Assembly: GCA_024236095.1 (NCBI GenBank)
Contig: JACKLD010000012.1
Span: 248,001 to 312,000 of the forward strand
Source of the DNA: Pseudomonadaceae bacterium
Lineage (GTDB): Bacteria; Pseudomonadota; Alphaproteobacteria; UBA2136; UBA6156
Reading direction: 5' to 3'
Length of the DNA stretch: 64,000 nucleotides
Below are positions 55,189 to 63,450 of this stretch, in pieces. A program made the translations under genes and the position numbers. Each line of letters opens with the position of its first letter. Within the stretch, counting starts at the first letter, position 1. Under the pieces are notes generated by a model that worked only from the letters and a program-made list of their open reading frames with translations, was not told the origin of the DNA and did not search any database.

Positions 55189-55782
55189 CTACCCCACCAA
55201 ATAACGCACAGCCACAAACCCGCCGACCAACAGCACGGCAAAGCCGATGGTCAGCCATTCCAGATGACTGTCCACCCAACGTTTCAGGGTTGGGCCGGCC
55301 ACCCGCATCAACCCGGCCACAAGGTAAAACCGCGCCCCGCGCGAGACTGCCGAAAGCGCCACAAACGGCAACAACGGAAACCCGAACACGCCGGAGGCAA
55401 TGGTAAACAGCTTGTACGGCAGCGGCGTAAACCCCGCCAGCAGAATCACCCAAGCACCGTAGGCAGCGTACCAGCCTTCCAGCACGTCCATCTTCGCCTC
55501 CAAATGGTAGAATTCCAAAATCGGCTGTCCCACCGCCCCCCACAGCAACGCCCCGATGGCATACCCCGCAACACCTCCCAGCACACTGCCCAGCGTGCAA
55601 ATGGCCGCATAGCGCCACGCCTTGGCCTTGTCGGCGAAACACATGGGGAGCAACATCACGTCCGGCGGAATGGGAAAGAACGAACTCTCGGCGAAACTCA
55701 CCGCAAACAGCGCACGCGGCGCATAACGGCCATTCGCCTGTGCCAGCGTCCACCCATACAGTCGGCGTAACGGATTACTCAT
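55189..55782 (-). CDS. YqaA family membrane protein (VTT/DedA superfamily)
   Basis: 197 residues. ALFAVSFAESSFFPIPPDVMLLP and LLAGFTPLPYKLFTIASGVFGFPLLPFVALSAVSRGARFYL match the VTT/SNARE-associated fold with its re-entrant proline motifs, in the YqaA form. About four to five membrane segments. DedA-like proteins are linked to lipid carrier transport. Starts 9 bp after ybaK. Confidence 0.85.
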   Translation of the reverse strand: MSNPLRRLYGWTLAQANGRYAPRALFAVSFAESSFFPIPPDVMLLPMCFADKAKAWRYAAICTLGSVLGGVAGYAIGALLWGAVGQPILEFYHLEAKMDVLEGWYAAYGAWVILLAGFTPLPYKLFTIASGVFGFPLLPFVALSAVSRGARFYLVAGLMRVAGPTLKRWVDSHLEWLTIGFAVLLVGGFVAVRYLVG

Positions 55783-55791
55783 ACCAAAGCT

Positions 55792-56304
55792 TTAGCAGGC
55801 TTTTTCAAACCCGCCTAGGTCAATCAACCTTGGTTCATGCCCCCATGCCTGCACCGCACGCAGCAAATCGGCGGGCGCCATGGCTACCGTCTGGGTATTG
55901 ATAAGCGGATGGCAATACAACAATTCGCGGGTGGTGGCGGGCGTATCCAGCACGAACGTCAGGCTGCCGGGCGCGGCATTGGCCAACGCCAACGGGCTGA
56001 CACTGCCCGGCTTCACCCCCAGCACCTCCCACAACAACTCTTCCTTGGCAAACGAGAGGCGGTCCTTGCTGCCCAGATATTTCCCCAACTTCACCAAGTC
56101 CACCCGCCGCTGGTGCAACACCGTAATCAGCGTAAGGGAACCGGCCTTGTCTTTCACCAACAGGTTCTTCACGTGTGCCCCATCGGGCCAGTGCACCACG
56201 TCTTGCAGGGCATCGTCCGCCGTATAATGCGGCCCGTGTTCGTAGCGTTGGCAAGCCACTCCCAACCGCGCAAGCTCATCATAAATGGTCTCATAGGTAT
56301 GCAT
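55792..56304 (-). CDS. YbaK/ProX-type aminoacyl-tRNA deacylase
   Basis: 170 residues from ATG 56304 (AAGG seven bases upstream; a GTG six bases further up is less likely). ProX/PrdX-like editing domain: HVKNLLVKDKAGSLTLITVLHQRRVDL with the catalytic Lys, LSFAKEELLWEVLGVKPGSVSPLAL, and FVLDTPATTRELLYCHPLINTQTVAM. Such free-standing domains hydrolyse Ala-tRNA-Pro. Located between an EamA permease (9-bp gap) and YqaA, probably one operon. Confidence 0.88.
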   Translation of the reverse strand: MHTYETIYDELARLGVACQRYEHGPHYTADDALQDVVHWPDGAHVKNLLVKDKAGSLTLITVLHQRRVDLVKLGKYLGSKDRLSFAKEELLWEVLGVKPGSVSPLALANAAPGSLTFVLDTPATTRELLYCHPLINTQTVAMAPADLLRAVQAWGHEPRLIDLGGFEKAC

Positions 56305-56313
56305 CGGCACACC

Positions 56314-57204
56314 TTAGCCGCCCAGGGCCAGCAACGCAAACCCGCCGAACACCGCCAACAACGCCACCAGCGTGCGCCGCGTGGCAGGAAGGTCGCGAGT
56401 CACAAGGTCATGGGAGGTAAAGCACGCGGCCGCGACGAAACTGGTCACCACCACCAACGTCACCGGCAATCCTTGCAACGCATACCCTTCGGTAAAGCTG
56501 GCCACCACATAGCAGCCGATAATCGCCAGCATCAGCGGCCATCCCGCAGGCTGGCCATGCTTGCGCACACTGGGCAACAACCAAAAACCAAGGCTGAACA
56601 CCGCCATCAGCATCTTCACGAAAACCACATGACTCAACACGTCCGGCTGCAACAGCAAGGCTTGCTGGTACACGTACAGCTGGCCGGTCAGCCCTGCCGC
56701 CAGCATGAACACCAGCAGCAAGCTCACCGCCAGGTCTTTCGGCCCGACCTGCCGCCCCCTGCCCGCAGGCGCCGTACTCAGCCATACCGAGGCCAGCAGA
56801 ATCAACGCAATCGCCGCCAACGTCAGCGGTTCAAAGGCGATGTGCAGCCACAGCACGTCAGCCAGCATCGCGATGCCGGCGGCAAAGGCCTTGCGATAAG
56901 CGGTCAACTCGGTCAACGAAAGCCGCTGGATAAGCGAGATGATCAACGCCATCGTCACGGTGGCCATGGCAGCCCACAGCGCCGCCCAACCGAAGTAGGC
57001 AGGGCTCGCCACCAGCACCAACAACTTCTGATGCAGGCCCAGCCACAACAACCCGCCCCACACCGGCGCCAACAGCCCCAGCCACGCGGTCAACGCCAGC
57101 GGGTTGCCGCGGTAAGCGCGCCCGTGCTTGAACAATAACTGCATCAACGTGTAAGCCAGTGCCGAAAGCACGCCGCACACCAACAGGAACGTATAAGGCA
57201 TCAT
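56314..57204 (-). CDS. EamA/DMT-family permease
   Basis: 296 residues from ATG 57204 (ATG 57201 equally possible; no Shine-Dalgarno). About ten membrane helices in two repeats, as in the drug/metabolite transporter superfamily (YTFLLVCGVLSALAYTLMQLLFK; ASVWLSTAP between halves). Substrate unknown. First gene of a likely EamA-YbaK-YqaA operon. Confidence 0.75.
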   Translation of the reverse strand: MMPYTFLLVCGVLSALAYTLMQLLFKHGRAYRGNPLALTAWLGLLAPVWGGLLWLGLHQKLLVLVASPAYFGWAALWAAMATVTMALIISLIQRLSLTELTAYRKAFAAGIAMLADVLWLHIAFEPLTLAAIALILLASVWLSTAPAGRGRQVGPKDLAVSLLLVFMLAAGLTGQLYVYQQALLLQPDVLSHVVFVKMLMAVFSLGFWLLPSVRKHGQPAGWPLMLAIIGCYVVASFTEGYALQGLPVTLVVVTSFVAAACFTSHDLVTRDLPATRRTLVALLAVFGGFALLALGG

Positions 57205-57240
57205 AATTGTACACATAACGGAAGCCGTGCCGAAAGCCAA

Positions 57241-57380
57241 GGGGGTTAAGGAGGGTAAGGAGGGTTAAGGGGATTAAGGGGGGCATGGCCCCCTTGCGCC
57301 GAAGGCGTCATTCCCGCCCACCGACGCCAAAGTGAGAAACAAAGCCCGACAGCGGGAGCCCAATGGGGCTTTATGGGCCA
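57241..57380. repeat. G-rich tract and intergenic repeat (family B)
   Basis: GGGTTAAGGAGGGTAAGGAG and similar purine-rich short repeats (57241-57280), then CCCCCTTGCGCCGAAGGCGT CATTCCCGCC..., shared with 11364-11390 and 29638. It ends GGGAGCCCAATG, also similar to the 11430 copy. No gene in the 57205-57513 interval. Confidence 0.6.
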
Positions 57381-57471
57381 GCACCCGTTCGCCCAATCAA
57401 AAAGAAGCGCCCCCAGGAAGGGGGCTGGATCCCAGATAACCACGTCGTGGCTTCTGGGATAAGCTCAACTA

Positions 57472-57502
57472 ACAAAGAAGGCCGCTTGCAGCGGCCTTCT
57501 TT
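57472..57502 (-). terminator. tuf terminator
   Basis: AAAGAAGGCCGC and GCGGCCTTCTTT form a 12-bp stem with a five-base loop, 12 bp after the tuf stop, followed by TTCTTTG on the minus strand. Confidence 0.85.
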
Positions 57503-57513
57503 GAAGCTATCGC

Positions 57514-58686
57514 TTACTTGGTGATGCTGGCCACCACGCCGGCGCCAACGGTACGGCCGCCTTCCCGGATAGCGAAGCGCAGTTCTTTATCCATGGCGAT
57601 CGGCTTGCCCAGCTCTACAGTCATCTGGGTGTTGTCGCCCGGCATCACCATTTCCACGCCTTCGCCGAGGGTGATCGATCCGGTCACGTCGGTGGTGCGG
57701 AAATAGAACTGGGGACGGTAGTTGGAGAAGAACGGGGTATGGCGACCGCCTTCTTCTTTCTTCAATACGTATACTTCAGCTTTGAATTTGGTGTGAGGGG
57801 TGATGGAGCCAGGCTTGGCAATCACCATACCGCGCTCGATCTCATCCTTGTTCACACCGCGAAGCAGCAGACCGCAGTTATCGCCGGCCTGGCCCTGATC
57901 CAACAGCTTGCGGAACATTTCCACACCGGTTACCACCGACTTGCGGTCGAGGTTCATCCCGATCAGAGCAACTTCATCGCCCACTTTCACAATCCCGCGC
58001 TCGATACGGCCGGTCGCCACAGTGCCGCGACCGGTAATGCTGAACACGTCTTCCACCGGCATCAGGAACGGCTTGTCGAGGTCGCGCTCGGCTTGCGGGA
58101 TCCAGCTGTCCACGGCTTCCATCAGCTTTTCGATGGCGGGCACGCCGATCTCGCTGGTGTCGCCTTCCAGGGCCTTCACGGCGCTACCACGGATGATCGG
58201 GGTGTTGTCGCCATCGAAGTTATACTTGCTCAGCAGGTCGCGGATTTCCATTTCCACCAGTTCCAGCAGGTCCGGGTCGGCAATGTCGCACTTGTTGAGG
58301 AACACGGTGATGGCGGGCACGCCCACTTGGCGGGCCAGCAAAATGTGTTCGCGGGTTTGCGGCATCGGGCCGTCGGTACCGGCCACCACCAGAATGGCGC
58401 CGTCCATTTGCGCCGCACCGGTGATCATGTTCTTCACGTAGTCGGCGTGTCCGGGGCAGTCCACGTGGGCGTAGTGACGCTTGTCGGTGGTATATTCCAC
58501 GTGGCTGGTGTTGATGGTGATACCACGGGCCTTTTCTTCCGGCGCGCTGTCAATCTGGTCGTACGACTTGAACTCGCCGAAACGCTTGGTAATGGCGGCG
58601 GTCAGCGTGGTCTTACCATGGTCGACGTGACCGATGGTCCCGATGTTACAGTGGGGCTTGGAACGGTCAAAAGTAGCTTTGGCCAT
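57514..58686 (-). CDS. tuf: elongation factor Tu
   Basis: 390 residues; GHVDHGKTTLTAAIT (G1), DCPGHADYVKNM (G3), NKCDI (G4), intact domains 2-3 (TGRGTVATGRIERG, the end GRTVGAGVV). AAGGAG upstream. Slightly shorter than E. coli EF-Tu (394). No rpsG/fusA/secE neighbours, so this is a solitary tuf; a second copy in the str operon is likely but not seen. Confidence 0.98.
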   Translation of the reverse strand: MAKATFDRSKPHCNIGTIGHVDHGKTTLTAAITKRFGEFKSYDQIDSAPEEKARGITINTSHVEYTTDKRHYAHVDCPGHADYVKNMITGAAQMDGAILVVAGTDGPMPQTREHILLARQVGVPAITVFLNKCDIADPDLLELVEMEIRDLLSKYNFDGDNTPIIRGSAVKALEGDTSEIGVPAIEKLMEAVDSWIPQAERDLDKPFLMPVEDVFSITGRGTVATGRIERGIVKVGDEVALIGMNLDRKSVVTGVEMFRKLLDQGQAGDNCGLLLRGVNKDEIERGMVIAKPGSITPHTKFKAEVYVLKKEEGGRHTPFFSNYRPQFYFRTTDVTGSITLGEGVEMVMPGDNTQMTVELGKPIAMDKELRFAIREGGRTVGAGVVASITK

Positions 58687-58868
58687 GTCTGCTCTCCTTA
58701 GGTTGGTGCCCTTGCTATCGGGCGGTTTTCACGTATTGGTTAATGCGCCGAGCATGGTGTGCCTGTCGCAACGGCTGGCGGCTTTTTACCATATTATGCG
58801 GATGATGCAAGGGGGAAATCGCACTTGCAGGCATCACTTATCCCGCAGGCTTGGCCAACCGTATTCTG

Positions 58869-58955
58869 GCGTGCGGGCCTCACGGCCGTTTGAAGCCGTT
58901 GTTCCCACTTTTTTCTCGGAGCACGCCCCCGTTGGGGCAAAGATGGTGGGGAGTA
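58869..58955. repeat. stray copy of the tRNA-tail repeat module near tuf
   Basis: Matches the non-tRNA part of the 99-bp repeat: GCCGTTGTTCCCACT is identical, and CGCCCCCGTTGGGGCAA corresponds to AGCCCCGCTGGGGCAA. Where the tRNA-Cys tail would follow, it has TGGTGGGGAGTA, which differs in one base from the complement of the tRNA-Val (CAC) 3' end (TGGTGGGAAGTA). The rest of the 58687-59229 interval holds no gene; 58980-59010 is very AT-rich. Confidence 0.65.
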
Positions 58956-59019
58956 ACACACATAACGGGAATGCAACATACTGATATTATTATAAAATAT
59001 TATTTTTCATGAATACTTA

Positions 59020-59038
59020 TGCCCCCAAATATACCCCC
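59020..59038. repeat. left boundary motif of the cryptic element
   Basis: TGCCCCCAAATATACCCCC. A near-copy (TGCCCCCATTATACCCC) occurs at 62091-62107 on the far side of the AAA/AlpA gene group, making these candidate ends or shared control sites of that group. Confidence 0.4.
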
Positions 59039-59229
59039 TTTATACGCCTGCTTGGGGTGGATACAAGCAGCCGTCTCTAGACATAAAGACATCATATCTC
59101 ATCACCCTGCCCATCCAACCGCTTGATAGCCTGCTACGGGGTGACGGGTTGAGGGTCAAGGTTATTGGGCCAAAATCGAGAGGCTTGAAGCCATACAAAG
59201 AAGATTCATGAGTATGGCTTAAAAGAAGC

Positions 59230-59727
59230 CTAGGGTTTTGAACAATCACGCGCACATTTTACGATACGCAGTGTACTTCCCAATGATTCGATAAAGCCTT
59301 GCGCCCGTGCATCCAGCGTATTGCAAAGCTGAGTATCATCAGGCCTCGATTTGGCCCCTGTAAGTCGCAGGGCCTCATCAACAGATAGAAAACCACGTTC
59401 TGCCATATTCTCACAACGGTAATCAATACCAGCTTTGCTGGTTGTGTCTTTACAGGTAATACGCGTTTGTTCAAGCCAAGGCTTGGGATAGTCAAACGGC
59501 CAGTTTTCAGCACCACCATTCATAAGGTAGATACGTTGCCACACCATACTGTCGTTTGCACAGGTACTGTCGGCCTCACTTGTGAGCTTTCTAAGCTCTT
59601 CTTTACTCATGTGTGGGTCTGTTGTGTCGATGACGGCGTTTTCTGTTTCAATCCTTGGTAAGGTTTCTGCTACGGAGGCAAAAGTGGGCACCATAAGCAC
59701 CACTACACTCAACATCATTCTCATCAT
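59230..59727 (-). CDS. hypothetical secreted protein
   Basis: 165 residues from ATG 59727 (AAGGGAG upstream). Signal peptide MMLSVVVLMVPTFASVAE. Mature protein has six cysteines (STCAND, ITCKD, YRCEN, QLCNT, VKCARDC), likely disulfide-bonded. Lower GC than the chromosomal core. Not recognised. Downstream end of the cryptic element. Confidence 0.55.
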   Translation of the reverse strand: MMRMMLSVVVLMVPTFASVAETLPRIETENAVIDTTDPHMSKEELRKLTSEADSTCANDSMVWQRIYLMNGGAENWPFDYPKPWLEQTRITCKDTTSKAGIDYRCENMAERGFLSVDEALRLTGAKSRPDDTQLCNTLDARAQGFIESLGSTLRIVKCARDCSKP

Positions 59728-60012
59728 TGTAAGTTCTCCCTTTCTAATGGAACGACCACCAAAAAGGTGGTCGGGGAGTTCTATCCGTCTAGACAACGGC
59801 GCGGCTATTTAGCCTCGCAGCTTGTTTTATTCACCGCCTCCCCAACCGTAGTTGGAAGGCGGCACGTTGGTCACGGCCTGTGCCTTGGCCGGTCTAGTGG
59901 GGATAGAAGGCCCCAGCCGCGTTTATCGCGGCCATGAGTACGGTAGGATTTATTATGAGGAAACGCAAGGTTCTTTCGTAGAGAAACCCACGAAGATGAC
60001 CAAGATGCCTCT

Positions 60013-61098
60013 CTATTTTGAGGGGGTATCTTCGCCACCTTCGGGTATCTTCGAGGGAAGCCCCCATTCCCACCCACCGTGCATACTGCTTTTTCTGGTT
60101 TTGATGCCCAGCTTTTTCTTGGCTAAACGTATGCTTTTCTCACTGAATCCCGCCGCCTTGGCTGCGGTGAAGATATCAACGGCCTTTTGAGGCCCGTCCT
60201 CCAACAAGTTGTGTAAAAAGCCTTGTACGTCACCGGCCTCGTCATTCCCATCTTCCTGCTGCAAGGCATCGGTGGCACTTATCGTGACAGGGGTGCCATC
60301 CCATACGATGCGTGATGTAGAAATATTTTCCTGTACCACGGCACTCTTAATCCTGAATGCCAAGCCCTGATTTTCAGCGCTCCCACTCAGATTACTCTTC
60401 ATTGACAGGAATAACCGGCGTGAAAGGTCGTTCTTATCTTCAACCACAAGCCATCCGGCACGGGCGGCTGCTATTAGCCCCATGCTTCCCATAACCCTTG
60501 CCATTGGGTTGGTTCCTAGCGACTTGTTCATGTGGGTAACAGCAATGACGGCAATACAGTGTCTGGCGGCAAGTTCAATGAGGGGAGCCAGAGTACTCCT
60601 CACCTCATTGTTATTGTTCCCGTCTGTCATCCCCATATATGAACTGATAGGGTCAATGACGATAAGACGGGTTTCGGGCCTATCTTTAAGACATCTTTCA
60701 AGGCGTTCAATGTCGTTACGAATGTTGAAATCGCGTTTGATGGAACGCCCATCCTTACCGCATTCATTAACGGCTTCAATAGTATGGCACCTTTGCATAT
60801 CAGCATGAACAGCATGGAGGCGCGGTACAAGAGTATCAGCCGCATCATCTTCGGCTGAAAGCAGGATAACATCGCCAACATCACAAGACGCTGTGCCATC
60901 AGGCCATGTAGCACCAGTAGTGACAACTCCAGCGATGCTGGCAACAAGCTGACTCTTACCTAGGCCTGGGTTGCCAACAATCACAGTAAGCTTACCGAGA
61001 GCAATACGTTGCGGCCAAAGCCATACAACAGGTTCGGGCTTAACATCTGCAAGACACACAATATCAAGCCCGTCTTGTACTTGGGATACTTCTGACAT
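60013..61098 (-). CDS. RepA-like AAA ATPase (AAA_25)
   Basis: 361 residues from ATG 61098. RecA/RepA-like hexameric helicase-type ATPase: Walker A VGNPGLGKSQLVAS, Walker B RLIVIDPISSYMG, sensor VIAVTHMNKS. The C-terminal GPQKAVDIFTAAKAAGFSEKSIRLAKKKLGIKTRKS is a winged-helix region. Typical of phage-plasmid and integrative-element replication modules, next to AlpA. Start overlaps the alpA stop (TAATG). The gap on its 3' side (59728-60012) shows only a GACCACC/GGTGGTC dyad near 59755. Confidence 0.85.
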   Translation of the reverse strand: MSEVSQVQDGLDIVCLADVKPEPVVWLWPQRIALGKLTVIVGNPGLGKSQLVASIAGVVTTGATWPDGTASCDVGDVILLSAEDDAADTLVPRLHAVHADMQRCHTIEAVNECGKDGRSIKRDFNIRNDIERLERCLKDRPETRLIVIDPISSYMGMTDGNNNNEVRSTLAPLIELAARHCIAVIAVTHMNKSLGTNPMARVMGSMGLIAAARAGWLVVEDKNDLSRRLFLSMKSNLSGSAENQGLAFRIKSAVVQENISTSRIVWDGTPVTISATDALQQEDGNDEAGDVQGFLHNLLEDGPQKAVDIFTAAKAAGFSEKSIRLAKKKLGIKTRKSSMHGGWEWGLPSKIPEGGEDTPSK

Positions 61099-61337
61099 TA
61101 AGCCTGCTTTTCTTCGGTGTTTGTGTTTTCCATCCGTTGAATCAACGCTGCAATATCCTCCGCTTTCCATACGGTGGTATTGGGGCCGATTTTGAGGGCT
61201 TTGGGGAAGCGCCCCGTCTTGACCCCAGCCCACCACGTTGAGCGGCTTACCGGAATAAGCTTGAGCACCTGCGATAAACGCATAAAGCCCTGTACTGGGT
61301 TATCATTGGGGGTGGCTTCGTTAACGGTCGTATTCAT
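61098..61337 (-). CDS. alpA: AlpA-family excisionase/regulator
   Basis: 79 residues from ATG 61337 (AAGGAG upstream). MRLSQVLKLIPVSRSTWWAGVKTGRFPKALKIGPNTTVWKAEDIAALIQ is the MerR-like AlpA HTH that activates or controls element excision. Usually partnered with an integrase; none is seen here. Confidence 0.88.
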   Translation of the reverse strand: MNTTVNEATPNDNPVQGFMRLSQVLKLIPVSRSTWWAGVKTGRFPKALKIGPNTTVWKAEDIAALIQRMENTNTEEKQA

Positions 61338-61429
61338 GTTGGTCTCCTTTGTTGAGTCCAAATGAGCACGGCTGGATGGGACGGAAATACACCTTTTCGT
61401 TTTTCCGTCCCAAAAGAATAAATATCTGT

Positions 61430-61999
61430 TTACTTTACAACATGTTGTATTGCGACCTGCTCAAGGTAGGTATCCAAGCTTTCCTTACCTCCTCCAGTCC
61501 ACTCATCCATGCCTTTCATTTCTTTATAGCGAGCATAAAAGGTTTCCAGCTTCATATCCTGATAGGTTGAAGGGTCTTCTTTTTGAAGCACCTTCAAATA
61601 CTCGCCACAGGCTTTCCTTTCCGAAATATTCTTCGCTTTCGCGGTAGCATAAATCGTTGAACGCATCATAAAGGCCGAAACGCCCTTCCATTGGCTCGGG
61701 CGACCTCGCCCTTGACGGTATTCACCACCATTATCAATCTTGAACCCTGCCACATGCTCGGCAGCCAAAGCCCATAAGACAGCTGTTTTACCTTCTTCGG
61801 TACGAGTATCCACATGCAATCCAAAATGCTTGGCCAAGGCTTCTAAGCGGTAGTGACGAGCATCATCAACAAACCTCTTCAACTCTTCTTCCGCCTTATC
61901 ACCATGGATAATCTCAAACATTTTGATATCAGCAGGTATCGGCTTCAACAGTACGCCAGAATACGCTTTCTTGCTTGTCTTCCTTTGGTACTTGGTCAT
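61430..61999 (-). CDS. hypothetical protein of the cryptic element
   Basis: 189 residues, basic and helical (KPIPADIKMFEIIHGDKAEEELKRFVDDARHYRLEALAKHFGL; GRPSQWKGVSAFMMRSTIYATAKAKNISE). The arrangement upstream of alpA and the RepA-like gene suggests a DNA-handling role, but no family is recognised. No Shine-Dalgarno. Confidence 0.55.
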   Translation of the reverse strand: MTKYQRKTSKKAYSGVLLKPIPADIKMFEIIHGDKAEEELKRFVDDARHYRLEALAKHFGLHVDTRTEEGKTAVLWALAAEHVAGFKIDNGGEYRQGRGRPSQWKGVSAFMMRSTIYATAKAKNISERKACGEYLKVLQKEDPSTYQDMKLETFYARYKEMKGMDEWTGGGKESLDTYLEQVAIQHVVK

Positions 62000-62070
62000 G
62001 CCGCACTTTTCCCAAAGTTGCCTTGAATGACTTTCCCCATGGTCTGGGTATCCACCTCCTTTATTGATAT

Positions 62071-62107
62071 GGGGTATATGCCCCTTTTGTTGCCCCCATT
62101 ATACCCC
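62071..62107. repeat. palindrome at the upstream end of the cryptic element
   Basis: GGGGTATA (62071-62078) and TATACCCC (62100-62107) flank TGCCCC...TGCCCCC, giving an inverted repeat plus a direct repeat. Located ahead of the 189-residue gene; could be an operator, replication repeat or boundary. Shares TGCCCCCA..ATACCCC with 59020-59038. Confidence 0.5.
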
Positions 62108-62213
62108 AGATTGGAACAAACAGAGGTGGACGGCATCAGACATGAAACATGCCAAAACACCATGTAAAATAAGGATAATAAGGATTCAACTGGATGGCAA
62201 CAAACAAAAGAAA

Positions 62214-62298
62214 TGGTGGAGGGAGTAGGATTCGAACCTACGAAGGCAAAGCCAGCTGATTTACAGTCAGCCCCCGTTGGCCACTTGGGTATCCCTCC
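62214..62298 (-). tRNA. tRNA-Tyr (GUA)
   Basis: 85 nt with CCA and a long variable arm. Acceptor GGAGGGA/TCCCTCC, anticodon GTA (62262-62264) in CTGTAAA, T-loop TTCGAAT. The cryptic element lies on its 3' side. Confidence 0.96.
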
Positions 62299-62308
62299 AC
62301 AAGCAATA

Positions 62309-62383
62309 TGGTGGGAAGTATAGGATTCGAACCTATGACCCCAGCAATGTGAATGCTGTGCTCTACCGCTGAGCTAACTTCCC
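62309..62383 (-). tRNA. tRNA-Val (CAC)
   Basis: 75 nt with CCA. Acceptor GGGAAGT/ACTTCCC, D-stem GCTC/GAGC, anticodon loop TTCACAT with CAC (62349-62351), T-loop TTCGAAT. Decodes GUG. 10 bp upstream of tRNA-Tyr and probably transcribed with it. Confidence 0.93.
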
Positions 62384-62502
62384 GAGCCGGCCCGCTATGT
62401 AACCCATCCGGGCGACCATCGCAAGCGCTTTTGCACAAGCCTTCCGCGCATTGTCTCAAAAGACTTGGCGATGCTGCCGACTTATGGCACAACCCGGTGC
62501 GT

Positions 62503-62577
62503 GCCGACATAGCACAGTGGTAGTGCAGCGGTTTTGTAAACCGAAGGTCGGGGGTTCAAATCCCTCTGTCGGCACCA
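62503..62577 (+). tRNA. tRNA-Thr (UGU)
   Basis: 75 nt with CCA. Acceptor GCCGACA/TGTCGGC, anticodon loop TTTGTAA with TGT, T-loop TTCAAAT. D-stem GCAC/GTGC; the first anticodon-stem pair is a G-A mismatch. Its 3' end is duplicated in both orientations downstream. Confidence 0.92.
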
Positions 62578-62727
62578 TTCTAAAAGCAACATCCATATCA
62601 TCCGTGCCGACTAAGAGGGATACAACACGTTCCATACCGGCGAAGCCAAATCCAAAACACGTGTAAATCCCTCTGTCGGCACCAGCTAAAAGCAACATCC
62701 ACACGATTCATGCCGACCAAGGGGAGA
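62558..62727. repeat. two hairpins built from the tRNA-Thr 3' end
   Basis: TCCCTCTGTCGGCACCA (the tRNA tail) occurs at 62561-62577 and again at 62668-62684, 107 bp apart. Each is followed by CTAAAAGCAACATCCA and then by an inverted copy of the tail (GTGCCGACTAAGAGGGA 62604-62620; TGCCGACCAAGGGGA 62711-62725). Each unit can fold as a 14-15 bp stem. In addition the inverted copy of unit 1 can pair with the tail of unit 2 (GCCGAC/GTCGGC, AGAGGGAT/ATCCCTCT, ACACGT/ACGTGT). Confidence 0.82.
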
Positions 62728-62760
62728 TACAAACCGCTCCGATTCGGCTACCATGCCCCC

Positions 62761-63450
62761 ATGCATTCCCATGCCCGCCGCCTTGTGCTCGCCGCCGCCC
62801 TGCTGGCGGCCATCGTGGGCTTTTACCTTTCCGGCCTCGGCGATGCCCTTTCGCTTGCCACCCTCAAGGCCCACCAAAGCGCCTTGCAAGAGTACGTCAC
62901 CAACAACCCGCTCACCGCCACGGCCCTGTTTGCCGCCGCCTACATCGCCACCACCGCCTTGTCGCTTCCCGTCGCCGCCCTGCTCACCCTGCTGGCGGGC
63001 GCGCTGTTCGGTGTTGTGTGGGGCACCCTCATCGCCAGCTTCGCCAGCACGGCGGGTGCCACCTTGGCCATGCTGGCCGCCCGCTACCTTTTCGGCAACA
63101 GCCTGCAAAGCCGCTACGGCCCCCAGCTGGCCCGCATCAACGCAGGCTTCCAAAAGGAAGGCGCCTTCTACCTCTTCGCCCTGCGGCTGGTGCCGGTGGT
63201 GCCGTTCTTTCTGGTCAATGTGCTGATGGGGCTGGTCCCCGTCCGTACCGCCACCTACTTCTGGGTCAGCCAACTGGGCATGCTGCCGGGCACGGCGGCG
63301 TACGTTTATGCGGGCACGGCACTGGCAGGCATCTCCAGCCTGAAGGACATCGCCTCGCCGCAACTGCTGCTGGCCTTCGCCCTGCTCGGCCTGCTGCCGC
63401 TTGCCACCCGCAAAGCCCTCCTCCTATTCCGCCGGAAAGACCGCCCATGA
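62761..63450 (+). CDS. TVP38/TMEM64-family membrane protein
   Basis: 229 residues from ATG 62761. VTT-domain protein: LTATALFAAAYIATTALSLPVAALLTLLAGALFG, then FASTAGATLAMLAARYLFG, and RLVPVVPFFLVNVLMGLVPV. About six membrane segments. Overlaps the next gene by ATGA; fused or adjacent TVP38-disulfide reductase pairs are common. Confidence 0.88.
   Translation: MHSHARRLVLAAALLAAIVGFYLSGLGDALSLATLKAHQSALQEYVTNNPLTATALFAAAYIATTALSLPVAALLTLLAGALFGVVWGTLIASFASTAGATLAMLAARYLFGNSLQSRYGPQLARINAGFQKEGAFYLFALRLVPVVPFFLVNVLMGLVPVRTATYFWVSQLGMLPGTAAYVYAGTALAGISSLKDIASPQLLLAFALLGLLPLATRKALLLFRRKDRP

Noticed and set aside
59852..60190. 112-residue plus-strand reading frame in the cryptic element
   Set aside because: It is mostly antisense to the RepA-like gene, with no family resemblance or RBS.
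59000..62210. Search for an integrase or transposase
   Set aside because: No tyrosine or serine recombinase motif is seen in any frame of this interval.
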